Of a stretch of 64,000 bases of DNA, positions 8,040 through 15,890 are shown one piece after another. The DNA lies in NCBI RefSeq assembly GCF_001425085.1, contig NZ_LMDN01000004.1, positions 448,624-512,623 of the forward strand, in the 5' to 3' direction. The notes under the pieces were generated by a model. It was not told the origin of the DNA and did not search any database. It saw nothing but the letters and a program-made list of their open reading frames with translations. A program made the translations under genes and the position numbers. The DNA is from Leifsonia sp. Root4 (GTDB lineage: Bacteria > Actinomycetota > Actinomycetes > Actinomycetales > Microbacteriaceae). Position 1 is the first letter of the stretch, and each line of letters opens with the position of its first letter.

Positions 8040-8996
8040 TTACTTGTCGTTGCCCGGCCCGGTTGGGCCGAGTCCTGTCGTGATGCGAATGGTGTTCGCG
8101 CGCATCATCGCGATGTAGCTGTCTGCATCTCCGCCGGCCTCAGTGAGCGACTCCGTGAAGAGCGGCACGACGGTGACCCGCAGGCTGGCCTCCTCTGCGA
8201 GCACCTGCATGAGCCGGTCGGGTTGGGAAGAGTCGGCGAAGATCGTGGAGACACCGGCCCGCTCGATCGCGCGGACGAGCTCGCGCAGATCGGACGCGCT
8301 GGGGGCCGCGAGGGTCGATCCACCCGGGATGACCGCTCCGATGATCGTGAAGTCGAATCGTTCGGCGAGGTAGCCGAACACATGGTGGTTCGTCACGAGA
8401 TTGCGTTCACTCATGTCAATGACGGAGAAGGCGCTCGCCATCTGGGCGTCCAACTGCTCCAGCTCAGAGGCGTACGCGTTCGCGTTACGCCGGATCTGCT
8501 GCCCGTCGACTCCGTCGACGGCGGCGGCGATGGCGTCGCCAGCCGCGTGCACGACCGTGATCATCTGCGTCGGGTCCGTCCAGAAGTGTGGGTCGACGCC
8601 GCCACCTGTCGAGTCTTCGGCCGCGTAGTCGATCGTGTCGACGGCCTCGCCGGCCGCGAAGACCGCGACCCCCGCCGCTGCGGCCGAGTCGAGGTGCTGC
8701 TGCAACCCCTCCTCGAGCCCGAGCCCGTTCGAGACCAGCAGATCGGCGCTTTGGATGCGGGCGGCCTGGCTGGCCGAGATCTCGAAGGAGTGCGGATCGG
8801 CGCCCGGTCGCATCAGCGTGACGACCTCCGCCTCCTCGCCGACGATGTGCGTGATGACATCGCCCAGGATGTTCGTCGTCACAACGATGAGCGGCTGCTC
8901 CGGCGCTGTTGCCATCGTGCACGCCCCGAGGGCAACGGTGACGAGCGCCGCCAGCGCCCCGGCGAGCGGCACGAGCACTCTGCTTCGGTTCTGCAC
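8040..8996 (-). CDS. aztC: AztC-like zinc ABC transporter substrate-binding lipoprotein
   Basis: Cluster A-I metal-binding protein of 318 aa with lipobox ALGAC (Cys26). Candidate zinc ligands are His69 (PGADPHSFE), His137 (VDPHFWTD), His204 or His205 (TNHHVFGY) and Asp255 (FADSSQP), the His-His-His-Asp pattern of ZnuA/AztC. The long His-rich loop of ZnuA is absent, as in AztC proteins that depend on AztD for loading. It starts with GTG, 3 nt after the upstream aztD-like gene. It delivers zinc to the AztB permease. Confidence 0.88.
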   Translation of the reverse strand: MQNRSRVLVPLAGALAALVTVALGACTMATAPEQPLIVVTTNILGDVITHIVGEEAEVVTLMRPGADPHSFEISASQAARIQSADLLVSNGLGLEEGLQQHLDSAAAAGVAVFAAGEAVDTIDYAAEDSTGGGVDPHFWTDPTQMITVVHAAGDAIAAAVDGVDGQQIRRNANAYASELEQLDAQMASAFSVIDMSERNLVTNHHVFGYLAERFDFTIIGAVIPGGSTLAAPSASDLRELVRAIERAGVSTIFADSSQPDRLMQVLAEEASLRVTVVPLFTESLTEAGGDADSYIAMMRANTIRITTGLGPTGPGNDK

Positions 8997-8999
8997 TGC

Positions 9000-10232
9000 T
9001 CAGCGCCCCGTCTGCAGCACGAAGGCGGGAGCGGCGTCGAACGCGAACGTGCGGGCGATGCGTGCCGCATCGGCGAAGTCGATTTCGTAGACGAGGTTCT
9101 CTGCCGCCCCGTTCACGTAGGCCCGTTGCGCATCGACGGTGAGCCCGATGCCGGCGGCGAGCTCTGGCCGGCTCAGGCTTGATGCCACGATGGGTGGGGT
9201 CTCCGCGAGAACCGTGCCGCTCGCCGCATCCAGTACCAGCACAGTGCCGGCGGAGGTGACGGCGACCGCGTGGTTCTCGGCATCGTCGACGGCGGCGATG
9301 TGCGTCAAGGGCACGCTCGTGCCGATCCGCGTCCAGCTGCGCTCCCGTGTGTCGAGCAGCCATGCGCCCGTGCTCCCGGCGGGGGCGGCGACGGTCGGCC
9401 GTCCCGCCCGATTGGCGAACACCCTGGCGCGCTCGGCATCCGGCACAACGCCCGGGTATGGAATGCGTTCGAATGCGAGCCCATCGGTGCCCTCGGTGAT
9501 CAGGAGTGCACCGTCGGCGCAGCCGTACACAACGCCGACGGTGGTTGTGATCGTGCCGTCGAGCTCGGCGCACGCCTCCTGGGCGATCGGGGCTCCGGCC
9601 GAGTCGAAGGCCCGAACGGTGTCTGGCCGTCCTGATGTCGTGTCGACCCCGGCCAGGATCACCGACCCCAGTGGCACCACGGGCCCCGACCCCGGCCCGA
9701 GCTCGAGCGTGAGCAGCTCGGTGAGCGCTCCGCCGCCGAGGGCGGCATGGTCAAGCACGCTCACCGTTCCCGTCTGCGGAAAGGACACGAGAGTGAGCGT
9801 GCCGTGTGAACGCACGACTCCCTGGCCGGTGCCATGCACGGTGCCGAGCACGCGCGGTTCGGCGCGGTAGTAGTGGACATGATCCTCGTGGTCGACCGTC
9901 CACGCGCCTGTGTCGGCGATCGTCACGCCGCCCGCAGCCGAGGACGCGAAGACGTAGCGGCCATCCGTGGATGCCGCGACTGGTGCTCCGAGCTCGCCGA
10001 CGGCGGTGCTGTGCTCATCGAACAGATCGAGCAGCTCCAGCCGGCCCGATTCGCTGATCGTCGCGAGGTGCAACGGAGCCTCAGCGACCTCCCGGGCACC
10101 CTCGACGTATCCGTGCGGAGTCTCACTCCGCTCCGGCGCCGATCCGCGGTCGCTGGCGGGGGCGCACGCCGTGAGCAGAACGGAGCAGACGAGGACGACG
10201 GGCAGGAATCTTGTGCGAGGAATGCTGGGCAC
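9000..10232 (-). CDS. aztD: AztD-like zinc metallochaperone lipoprotein, copy 2
   Basis: Exported lipoprotein of 410 aa with lipobox LLTAC (Cys at about 23) and the same beta-propeller architecture as copy 1. The N-terminal third carries VDHEDHVHYYRAEP, a four-residue histidine/acid cluster matching the zinc-binding segment of characterised AztD proteins. Its start lies inside the aztB reading frame (about 110-nt overlap), which is unusual but supported by the clear signal peptide. It is likely the canonical AztD of the locus, with copy 1 as a diverged paralogue. Confidence 0.83.
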   Translation of the reverse strand: MPSIPRTRFLPVVLVCSVLLTACAPASDRGSAPERSETPHGYVEGAREVAEAPLHLATISESGRLELLDLFDEHSTAVGELGAPVAASTDGRYVFASSAAGGVTIADTGAWTVDHEDHVHYYRAEPRVLGTVHGTGQGVVRSHGTLTLVSFPQTGTVSVLDHAALGGGALTELLTLELGPGSGPVVPLGSVILAGVDTTSGRPDTVRAFDSAGAPIAQEACAELDGTITTTVGVVYGCADGALLITEGTDGLAFERIPYPGVVPDAERARVFANRAGRPTVAAPAGSTGAWLLDTRERSWTRIGTSVPLTHIAAVDDAENHAVAVTSAGTVLVLDAASGTVLAETPPIVASSLSRPELAAGIGLTVDAQRAYVNGAAENLVYEIDFADAARIARTFAFDAAPAFVLQTGR

Positions 10233-11070
10233 TGGTGTCTTTCTGGCTGGATGCGAAACGGTCGATGATGTGGTTCACCAGCGCGGAACACGCTGCGAGC
10301 GCGATGGCGGTGAGTGCGATGGAGGCGCCGGCCGCCGTGCCCGAATGCCAGGAGAGCAGCAGGCCGATCAGCACGGAGGCAGACCCGAACAGGGCGGCGA
10401 TGATCATGAGGATCGGGATGCGACGGGACCAGTGGGCTGCGGCGACGGGCGGCGCGATGAGCAGCCCGATGACGAGCAGCGAGCCGACCGCGCCGTAGGA
10501 GACCACGATGGCGATCGTGACGAGGCCGACGAGTGCGCCGTGCGCCACGCGTGGATGCAGCCCCATCGTGGCGGCGACCCGCCAGTCGAATGCGGCCGCG
10601 ACGAAGGCGCGATGGAACAGGGCGATGGCCGCAATCGTCACGCAGAGGGCGGCGATCAGCAGCGCGATGTCGACTCCGCTGATCGCCAGCACGTCGCCGA
10701 ACAGGATCGCGGTGAGATCGACGGCGAAACTCTGCGAGTGCGAGACGATGATCACGCCGAGCGCCAGCATGCCGACGAAGAGCAGTCCGATGCTGGTGTC
10801 GTTGGAGAGCCTGGCCCGCCGGGAGACGAGGCTGATGCCGATGCTCATCACTGTGGCGCTGACGGCCGCGCCGAGTATCGCGGGCAGGCCGAGCAGCGAT
10901 GCCGCGGCGACGCCGGGCAGCGTGCCATGGGCCATCGCCTCGCCGAGGAACGCCATGCCGCGAATGACCACCCAGGTGCCGACCAGCGCGCAGATGGCTG
11001 CGACGAGCGTGCCGCCGACAAGCGCGCGCACCATGAAATCCGTCGCGAAGGGCTCGGTCAACCAGGTCAT
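10123..11070 (-). CDS. aztB: AztB-like zinc ABC transporter permease
   Basis: ABC-3/ZnuB-type permease of 315 aa with about eight transmembrane helices (MAFLGEAMAHGTLPGVAAA, SIGLLFVGMLALGVIIVSHS, YGAVGSLLVIGLLIAPPVAA). These contain the histidine and proline positions usual for metal-translocating permeases. The last 45 or so residues are polar and basic and overlap the start of the downstream lipoprotein gene. It is the first gene of the leftward zinc run, 17 bp from the Zur-like box, and pairs with the divergent ATPase. Confidence 0.88.
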   Translation of the reverse strand: MTWLTEPFATDFMVRALVGGTLVAAICALVGTWVVIRGMAFLGEAMAHGTLPGVAAASLLGLPAILGAAVSATVMSIGISLVSRRARLSNDTSIGLLFVGMLALGVIIVSHSQSFAVDLTAILFGDVLAISGVDIALLIAALCVTIAAIALFHRAFVAAAFDWRVAATMGLHPRVAHGALVGLVTIAIVVSYGAVGSLLVIGLLIAPPVAAAHWSRRIPILMIIAALFGSASVLIGLLLSWHSGTAAGASIALTAIALAACSALVNHIIDRFASSQKDTSAQHSSHKIPARRPRLLRSAHGVRPRQRPRIGAGAE

Positions 11071-11086
11071 GGTTGACGACCCTACA

Positions 11087-11104
11087 TGATAATGATTCTC
11101 ATTA
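11087..11104. promoter_or_regulatory. Zur-like operator between aztB and aztA
   Basis: TGATAATGATTCTCATTA is an AT-rich near-palindrome (ATGA-ttc-TCAT core) in an otherwise GC-rich region. It matches the general form of actinobacterial Zur/Fur boxes. It lies 17 bp from the start of aztB and 17 bp from the start of aztA, so a single repressor could control both directions when zinc is plentiful. The regulator itself is not in the window. Confidence 0.7.
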
Positions 11105-11120
11105 CTGTTACGGTGGGCTC

Positions 11121-11789
11121 ATGCAGACTGAATGGCCCTCTCGTGCCGCCTCGGATCCGGCGGTGATGACGCTGCGAGCCGTTTCGGCCGGCCACGGCGG
11201 CAGCACCGCGCTCGACGAGGTGTCCCTGGAGCTGGAGCGTGGCACCGTGACGGTGATCGCCGGTGCCAACGGCTCGGGAAAATCCACTCTGCTCGCCGTG
11301 ATCGCGGGGTTGCACGGGATCCGAAGCGGGGAGATCCGGCGGGCGCGCGGCCTCCGGGTGGCGATCGTGGTGCAGCGCAGCCGGCTGCCGGAGCGTTTGC
11401 CGTTGACGGTCCGTGATGCGGTGCGCATGGGAACGTGGGCCGGACGCGGCCTCTGGCGCCGCACCACGCCGAGTGACGCGGATGTCGTGGCCCAGAGCAT
11501 TGAACGCGTCGGATTGAACGGCCTCGAGAAGCGAGCCGTGCACTCACTCTCCGGCGGCCAGATGCAGAGGGTGCTGCTCGCGCAGGGCATCGCACAGCGC
11601 GCCGAGCTGCTTCTGCTCGACGAGCCGATGAACGGCGTCGATGAGGAGACGAGCGCGCAGATTCGGAGGCTGATCGACGAGGAGGCGCGTGGCGGGCGCA
11701 CGGTCGTGCACGTCTCTCACGACGAGCAGGTGATTGGCGCAGCCGAGCGGCTGATCAGGCTGGAGGAGGGCCGGATTCGTTCCGTCTGA
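11121..11789 (+). CDS. aztA: AztA-like zinc ABC transporter ATP-binding protein
   Basis: ABC ATPase of 222 aa. Walker A is GANGSGKST at 48-56, the Q-loop region is VVQRSR, the signature is LSGGQMQR, Walker B is ELLLLDEP and the switch histidine is HVSHDE. It energises AztB. I chose the ATG at 11121 over an in-frame start at 11073 because the longer form would run through the Zur-like box. It is transcribed divergently from aztB. Confidence 0.88.
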   Translation: MQTEWPSRAASDPAVMTLRAVSAGHGGSTALDEVSLELERGTVTVIAGANGSGKSTLLAVIAGLHGIRSGEIRRARGLRVAIVVQRSRLPERLPLTVRDAVRMGTWAGRGLWRRTTPSDADVVAQSIERVGLNGLEKRAVHSLSGGQMQRVLLAQGIAQRAELLLLDEPMNGVDEETSAQIRRLIDEEARGGRTVVHVSHDEQVIGAAERLIRLEEGRIRSV

Positions 11790-11871
11790 TGACGGCTCGG
11801 CGCGTCCAGCCCTCCCTCACGCCGCCTGGCTGGTCGTCCGGCTTCGTTCTGGTCGCCGGCTGGCCAGTCGA

Positions 11872-12216
11872 TTACTTGCCGGACGTGTTCTTCCCGGCAG
11901 AGACGCCGATGGCGAATGCGAGCAGGGCGGCAACCGCGACGACGATGCCGGGGCGATCGCGGAGCTGCCTGCGAAAGAAGCCGGCGGTGTCGTCGAAGAC
12001 CTCCGAGCCGCGTGCTCCGACGTCCGAAATGGTCTTCTTGACCTGCTTGACGGCATCGTCTGTCGCACTCGAGACGGCGTCGGCGACCTTCTCCGCCTTG
12101 TGTGCTGCGTCATCGGCGATGTCGGAAAGCTTGTCAGAGGCCTTGTCGGCAACCGCATCGGCCTTGTGGCTGACCGCCTCAGCCTTGTCGGTGAACTCAT
12201 TGCCTGGCGAACTCAT
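11872..12216 (-). CDS. Small helical protein with C-terminal membrane anchor
   Basis: Protein of 114 aa. Residues 5-75 are a continuous amphipathic helix rich in Ala, Lys and Asp in an 11-residue-like rhythm (KAEAVSHKADAVADKASDK), resembling LEA/CsbD/YtxH stress proteins. It ends in a single hydrophobic segment (GIVVAVAALLAFAIGVSAG) and a polar tail, so it is likely membrane-tethered. The start at 12216 is set by AAGGAG just upstream; a longer frame exists but lacks an RBS. A stress or envelope role is possible but not shown. Confidence 0.65.
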   Translation of the reverse strand: MSSPGNEFTDKAEAVSHKADAVADKASDKLSDIADDAAHKAEKVADAVSSATDDAVKQVKKTISDVGARGSEVFDDTAGFFRRQLRDRPGIVVAVAALLAFAIGVSAGKNTSGK

Positions 12217-12395
12217 GGTTGCTCCTTGTGCGCTCACTGCCTCGCCGGCCGGCGGGGCATGGCATTCACGCTAACCCCGTTCGCTGGATTTCGGGAGGGC
12301 TTGCGCGCGAAGCGTCACGGGGAGAAACAGTTCACGGTGTCACGGGTACTGACAGTGCCTCCCGGCATCCGCCCACCCGGCGTACTGTCGGAGAC

Positions 12396-12659
12396 ATGGA
12401 GCACCAGACCGAGATCCGAGACTTCCTGACCTCGCGTCGGTGCCGGATCACGTCGGAACAGGCCGGCCTGCCCGCCTATGGCGCCAATCGCCGCGCGAAG
12501 GGCCTCCGCCGAGAGGAAGTCGCCATGCTGTGCAACTATCGGCACGACATGCTCGCGGCCCAAGAGATGGCCCGTGCGCTGTACACCCCGCTGTTCGCGG
12601 CCCGCCCGGACGCCGTCCCCCATAATGTCCCGCAGAACGTCTCACAGAACAAGGAGTGA
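12396..12659 (+). pseudogene. Remnant of an HTH (MmyB-like) transcriptional regulator with internal deletion
   Basis: The 87-residue frame begins like an XRE/MmyB-type regulator (EIRDFLTSRRCRIT, AGLPAYGANRRAKGLRREEVAML). It then jumps directly to MLAAQEMARALYTPLFA, which in intact proteins (usual form LAANAMARALY.PLF) lies well over 50 residues later in the ligand-binding domain. The helix-turn-helix recognition part and the start of the sensory domain are missing, and the protein ends early in an unrelated Asn/Gln tail. It is therefore most likely a decayed gene. It ends 2 nt before the cupin start; an AAGGAG inside its last codons now serves that gene. Confidence 0.7.
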
Positions 12660-12661
12660 CC

Positions 12662-13084
12662 GTGCATCTCCAGCCAACGCAGCCCACCGTGAAGGGCCCG
12701 GCCGACCTCTTCACCGGCGACGTGCATTTCGATGTCATCGCGGCCGGCGAGCTCCCATCGCGGCTGCGCGTCAATCTCGTGCGCTTCGCCCCCGGGGCCC
12801 GAACGGCATGGCATCGGCACGCGAACGGCCAGACGTTGCACGTGGCGGAGGGGCGCGGCCTGGTGCAGGCCCGGGGCGGCGCCGTCATTGCGATGCGGCC
12901 GGGTGACACGGTCTACACGCCGCCGGGCGAGTGGCACTGGCACGGCGCCGCAGCCGATCACTTCATGAGCCATCTGGCGATGTGGGAGGCGCTCGCCGAA
13001 GACCAGGAGGGGCCCGAGGTTGTCTGGGGTGAGCACGTGAGCGACGAGGAGTACCGAGCGGCGATTGCGGGTGACGCGCGATGA
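12662..13084 (+). CDS. Cupin domain protein
   Basis: Single-domain cupin of 140 aa. Motif 1 is RTAWHRHANGQTLHVAEG (His-X-His, Gln and His ligands) and motif 2 is GDTVYTPPGEWHWHGA, so a divalent-metal site is intact. It resembles the small cupins annotated as (R)-mandelonitrile lyase-like or carboxymuconolactone-associated proteins; the substrate is unknown. The GTG start at 12662 is set by AAGGAG 5 nt upstream. It overlaps the following DUF2255 gene by 4 nt. Confidence 0.8.
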   Translation: MHLQPTQPTVKGPADLFTGDVHFDVIAAGELPSRLRVNLVRFAPGARTAWHRHANGQTLHVAEGRGLVQARGGAVIAMRPGDTVYTPPGEWHWHGAAADHFMSHLAMWEALAEDQEGPEVVWGEHVSDEEYRAAIAGDAR

Positions 13085-13461
13085 GCGAGTGGACGCCGGA
13101 GCAGCTCGATCGCATCGCTCGAGCCGACGAACTGCAGATCGCCAGCCGCCGCAGCGACGGCACGCTGCGCCCCTTCGTCACGATCTGGGTGGTTCGCGTC
13201 GGCGACGATCTCTACGTGCGCTCCGCCTACGGTGCAGCGAACCCGTGGTTCCGTCGGGCGCTGGCCAGTGGCACCGGGCGCATCCGCGCGGGCGGCGTCG
13301 AGCAGGACGTGACGTTCGCGGATGTCGCGAGCGACGCGCATCCGGTCATCGACTCGGCGTACCACGCGAAGTACGACCGCTACGGTCCGCAGATCGTCGG
13401 CACGGTCGTGGGCCCCGGCGTCGTCGGGACCACGATCAGGCTGGTGCCGACGGCGGAGTAG
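13081..13461 (+). CDS. DUF2255 family protein
   Basis: Protein of 126 aa with the flavin-reductase-like small beta-barrel pattern of DUF2255: RPFVTIWVVRVGDDLYVRSAYG, FRRALASGTGRIRAGG and the HPVIDSAYHAKYDRYGPQIV segment conserved in the family. The catalytic role, if any, is not known. It is coupled by ATGA overlap to the cupin gene, so the two probably act together. A 15-bp tandem duplication begins at its stop codon. Confidence 0.8.
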   Translation: MSEWTPEQLDRIARADELQIASRRSDGTLRPFVTIWVVRVGDDLYVRSAYGAANPWFRRALASGTGRIRAGGVEQDVTFADVASDAHPVIDSAYHAKYDRYGPQIVGTVVGPGVVGTTIRLVPTAE

Positions 13462-13485
13462 CCGGGACCGGAGTAGCCGGGACCG
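13456..13485. repeat. 15-bp tandem duplication across a stop codon
   Basis: GAGTAGCCGGGACCG occurs twice in direct succession (13456-13470 and 13471-13485). The first copy contains the DUF2255 stop codon and the second repeats it, so the duplication is silent. Confidence 0.75.
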
Positions 13486-13490
13486 CCGGC

Positions 13491-13787
13491 TCAGCCGCGG
13501 GGAACGAGATCCAGTTCTTGAAATGATTCAACCTCCGGCACCCAGCGCGTCTGCACGAAGGCCACGTGGTCGGGGTGGGTGTTGTACGCGGCGTACGTCT
13601 CGGCGTCGGCGAAGTCCATCGCGAACTGGAAGCGGTGGGCGCTCTGCGGGCTCACCTGATCGGAGATGCGGAAGTTCTCGACGCCGGGGATGCCGGTGAG
13701 GGCTGCGGCGGCATCCGCCAGGAAGGCCTGCTCCTCTGGTGAATCGGCCGGGTGGCGCAGTGCGAAGCTCACGGTGTGCTGGATCAC
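13491..13787 (-). CDS. Dabb (stress-responsive alpha/beta barrel) domain protein
   Basis: Protein of 98 aa matching the dimeric ferredoxin-like Dabb fold: it opens MIQHTVSFALRHP, has FRISDQVSPQSAHRFQFAMDFADAETYAAYNTHPDHVAFV in the middle and ends WVPEVESFQELDLV. Family members include stress-induced proteins and small cyclases/oxygenases; no catalytic set can be assigned. It is probably transcribed alone. Confidence 0.8.
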   Translation of the reverse strand: MIQHTVSFALRHPADSPEEQAFLADAAAALTGIPGVENFRISDQVSPQSAHRFQFAMDFADAETYAAYNTHPDHVAFVQTRWVPEVESFQELDLVPRG

Positions 13788-13839
13788 GGTTCTCCCTCCA
13801 CGGCTCGGTCATCGCGACGTCGCGACGGCTATGTCGACG

Positions 13840-14994
13840 CTACCGCGTCACCGAGTGCGTCAGCGAGCCCGCCAGCCGTGCCCCAGCCAAGCGCAGCCAT
13901 CGCTCCGGCTCCGCCATCGCGGCCTCCGGCGACGCGGCGAGCTCACTCAGCGAGACGGCGGCGGCGAAGTCGTCGCTCGGTGCCTGAATCTCGCCGGCTG
14001 CGAGCATGGCGATCGCCCCGGATGCCGCGGCGAGCCCCGCCACATAGGCGGGAACCTTGCCGGCTGCTGACTGACTGTCGAAGCGTCCCTCGCCGGTGAT
14101 CACGACGGCGGCCGTGGCGACGGCATCCGCGAGCCCCATCGCCTCGCCGATTGCCGCGGCGCCGGGCGTCAGGCGAGCGCCCCAGTGCAGCAGGCCGAAG
14201 CCGGTTCCTCCCGCGGCCCCGGCGCCCGGGGTGTCTGCGCCGCCGGGCAGCAGGCGGGCCAGCCGGAGCAGACCGGACTCGATGCCGTCGACCTGGTCAG
14301 GATTCGCGCCCTTCTGTGGGCCGAAGACCGCTGCGGCACCGTTCGGTCCGAGCAGCGGATTGCTCACATCGGAGAGGATCTGGGCCCCGCCGGGCGGCAC
14401 CGCGCGCATGGCCTCCAGCCGCACGCGGGCGAGCTGGCCCAGGCCACGGTTTCCGAGCCGGATCGGGCGACCGGCGGCATCCAGAAACTGCGCGCCGATC
14501 GCGGCCAGCGCCCCGACCCCGCCGTCGCTCGAGGCGCTGCCGCCGATCGCGAGCAGCAGCCGGTGCGCGCCGTGGTCGAGTGCCGCGGCGATGGCCTGCC
14601 CGAAGCCGAGCGTGTGCGCGTCGAGCGGCAGCAGCGGGTCGAGCAGGGTGATCCCGCTCGTGTTCGCGAGCTCGATCACCGCCGTTCCGCCGGCGGCCCC
14701 GGCCGAATCGGGCAGCAGCAACCAGGAGGCGTCGACGGCTCGATTGTCGGGACCCTGCACCGTCACGGGCATGCGGACACTGCCGGCCACCGCGGTCTCG
14801 AAAGCGTCGAGCGTGCCCTCCCCACCGTCGGCCATCGGAAACAGAAGCGGCTCGTCGTCCGGCCGCACCGACTGCCAGCCCTCCGCCAGAGCGCGGGCTG
14901 CGTCGCGTGCGGAGACTGTGCCCTTGAACGAATCCGGCGCGATCAGCACCCGGAGCGGTGCGTTGAGGGCGGCGCCCGCCGGAGCCGCGGTCAC
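13840..14994 (-). CDS. glxK: Glycerate kinase
   Basis: Glycerate kinase (GckA/GarK family) of 384 aa, which phosphorylates D-glycerate with ATP. Family signatures are APDSFKGTVSA near the N-terminus, MADGGEGTLDAFE, SDVSNPLLGPNGAAAVFGPQKGA and VITGEGRFDSQSAAGKVP. The length is normal. The GTG start at 14994 overlaps the stop of the upstream thioesterase gene (GTGA), indicating coupling. The frame is open far upstream but that part is the shadow of the thioesterase. It likely functions in glyoxylate or serine salvage. Confidence 0.88.
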   Translation of the reverse strand: MTAAPAGAALNAPLRVLIAPDSFKGTVSARDAARALAEGWQSVRPDDEPLLFPMADGGEGTLDAFETAVAGSVRMPVTVQGPDNRAVDASWLLLPDSAGAAGGTAVIELANTSGITLLDPLLPLDAHTLGFGQAIAAALDHGAHRLLLAIGGSASSDGGVGALAAIGAQFLDAAGRPIRLGNRGLGQLARVRLEAMRAVPPGGAQILSDVSNPLLGPNGAAAVFGPQKGANPDQVDGIESGLLRLARLLPGGADTPGAGAAGGTGFGLLHWGARLTPGAAAIGEAMGLADAVATAAVVITGEGRFDSQSAAGKVPAYVAGLAAASGAIAMLAAGEIQAPSDDFAAAVSLSELAASPEAAMAEPERWLRLAGARLAGSLTHSVTR

Positions 14995-15806
14995 GGCTGG
15001 GGCACCGTGAGCGGCCGCACCGTGAGCATCTGATGCGCGTGCCCGATCGGCCCGGCGAGGTCGTGCAGCACGGAACTCGTGATGCCCTGCCCGCTCGGGC
15101 CGAATACGACCGTCGTGTCGAGACCGACCCAGCGGCCGGCCGGCTGGCGGTGCAGGTGAATCGTCAGGTCGACGTTCGGGTACATCCACGCGGAGGGCGG
15201 CTGCCGGGTGGCGATGCCGTTGGCGAGATCGACGAGGGTGACGTAGCCGGCGAGCGGGCTCACCGCTTCGCCGGCGACCAGCTCGATGTCCGTGGTGATC
15301 CAGGCGGTGGTGCGGCCGGTCTGCGGGGCGCCCACCGGCCGGATGTCGACGGAGTCGACGACCCCGCCCGCCGGCCAGACCGAGCTCAGCGGCCAGCTGT
15401 TGAGGTTGTCGGGGGAGGGCAGCGGTGCGTCGCCACCTCCGGCGACGGCGCTCGTGTCCAGCGTGGCGAGCAGCCAGGCGCGGGCCCGGATGACGGGGCG
15501 CCCGCCGATCGAGAGAGTCGCCTCGAGCAGCTCGATGGTGCGGCCGGGGCGGAGCACCTCGATGCCGATCTCGCAGACGTCGTTGGCGAGCCGCCCGAGA
15601 ATGTCGAAGCTGATGCGGGACAACGCCAGGCCGGCATCCGCGTGCCCCGCGCGGTGGCGGTCGATGGCGTGCACGATCAGGCCGCCGAGCGGGCTGAAGT
15701 GGAGCTCGTCCGGGTCCCAGGCGCCGCCGCTGTGCGGCGTCGGCCGATAGCGGTGCTCGTCGATCCGCTCGAAAAAGCAGTCGGGTTCTCCCTCGATCAT
15801 GCCCAC
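14991..15806 (-). CDS. Acyl-CoA thioesterase-like (double hotdog) protein
   Basis: Protein of 271 aa with two hotdog-like halves. The first has PHSGGAWDPDELHFSPLGGLIVHAI and RISFDILGRL followed by VLRPGRTIELLEATLSIGGRPV; the second carries WITTDIELVAGEAVSPLAGYVTLVDLANG. This is the layout of TesB/4HBT-3 type actinobacterial thioesterases. The GTG start has AGGAG 6 nt upstream. It is translationally coupled to glycerate kinase, although a functional link between the two is unclear. Confidence 0.78.
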   Translation of the reverse strand: MGMIEGEPDCFFERIDEHRYRPTPHSGGAWDPDELHFSPLGGLIVHAIDRHRAGHADAGLALSRISFDILGRLANDVCEIGIEVLRPGRTIELLEATLSIGGRPVIRARAWLLATLDTSAVAGGGDAPLPSPDNLNSWPLSSVWPAGGVVDSVDIRPVGAPQTGRTTAWITTDIELVAGEAVSPLAGYVTLVDLANGIATRQPPSAWMYPNVDLTIHLHRQPAGRWVGLDTTVVFGPSGQGITSSVLHDLAGPIGHAHQMLTVRPLTVPQP

Positions 15807-15890
15807 GTCGTTCTCCTGCCCCGCGTCTCAGCACGTGTGTGCCGACATCGTTGCCGGCTCCCTGAGCAGCATAGTTCGGGGTGGGTGGCG

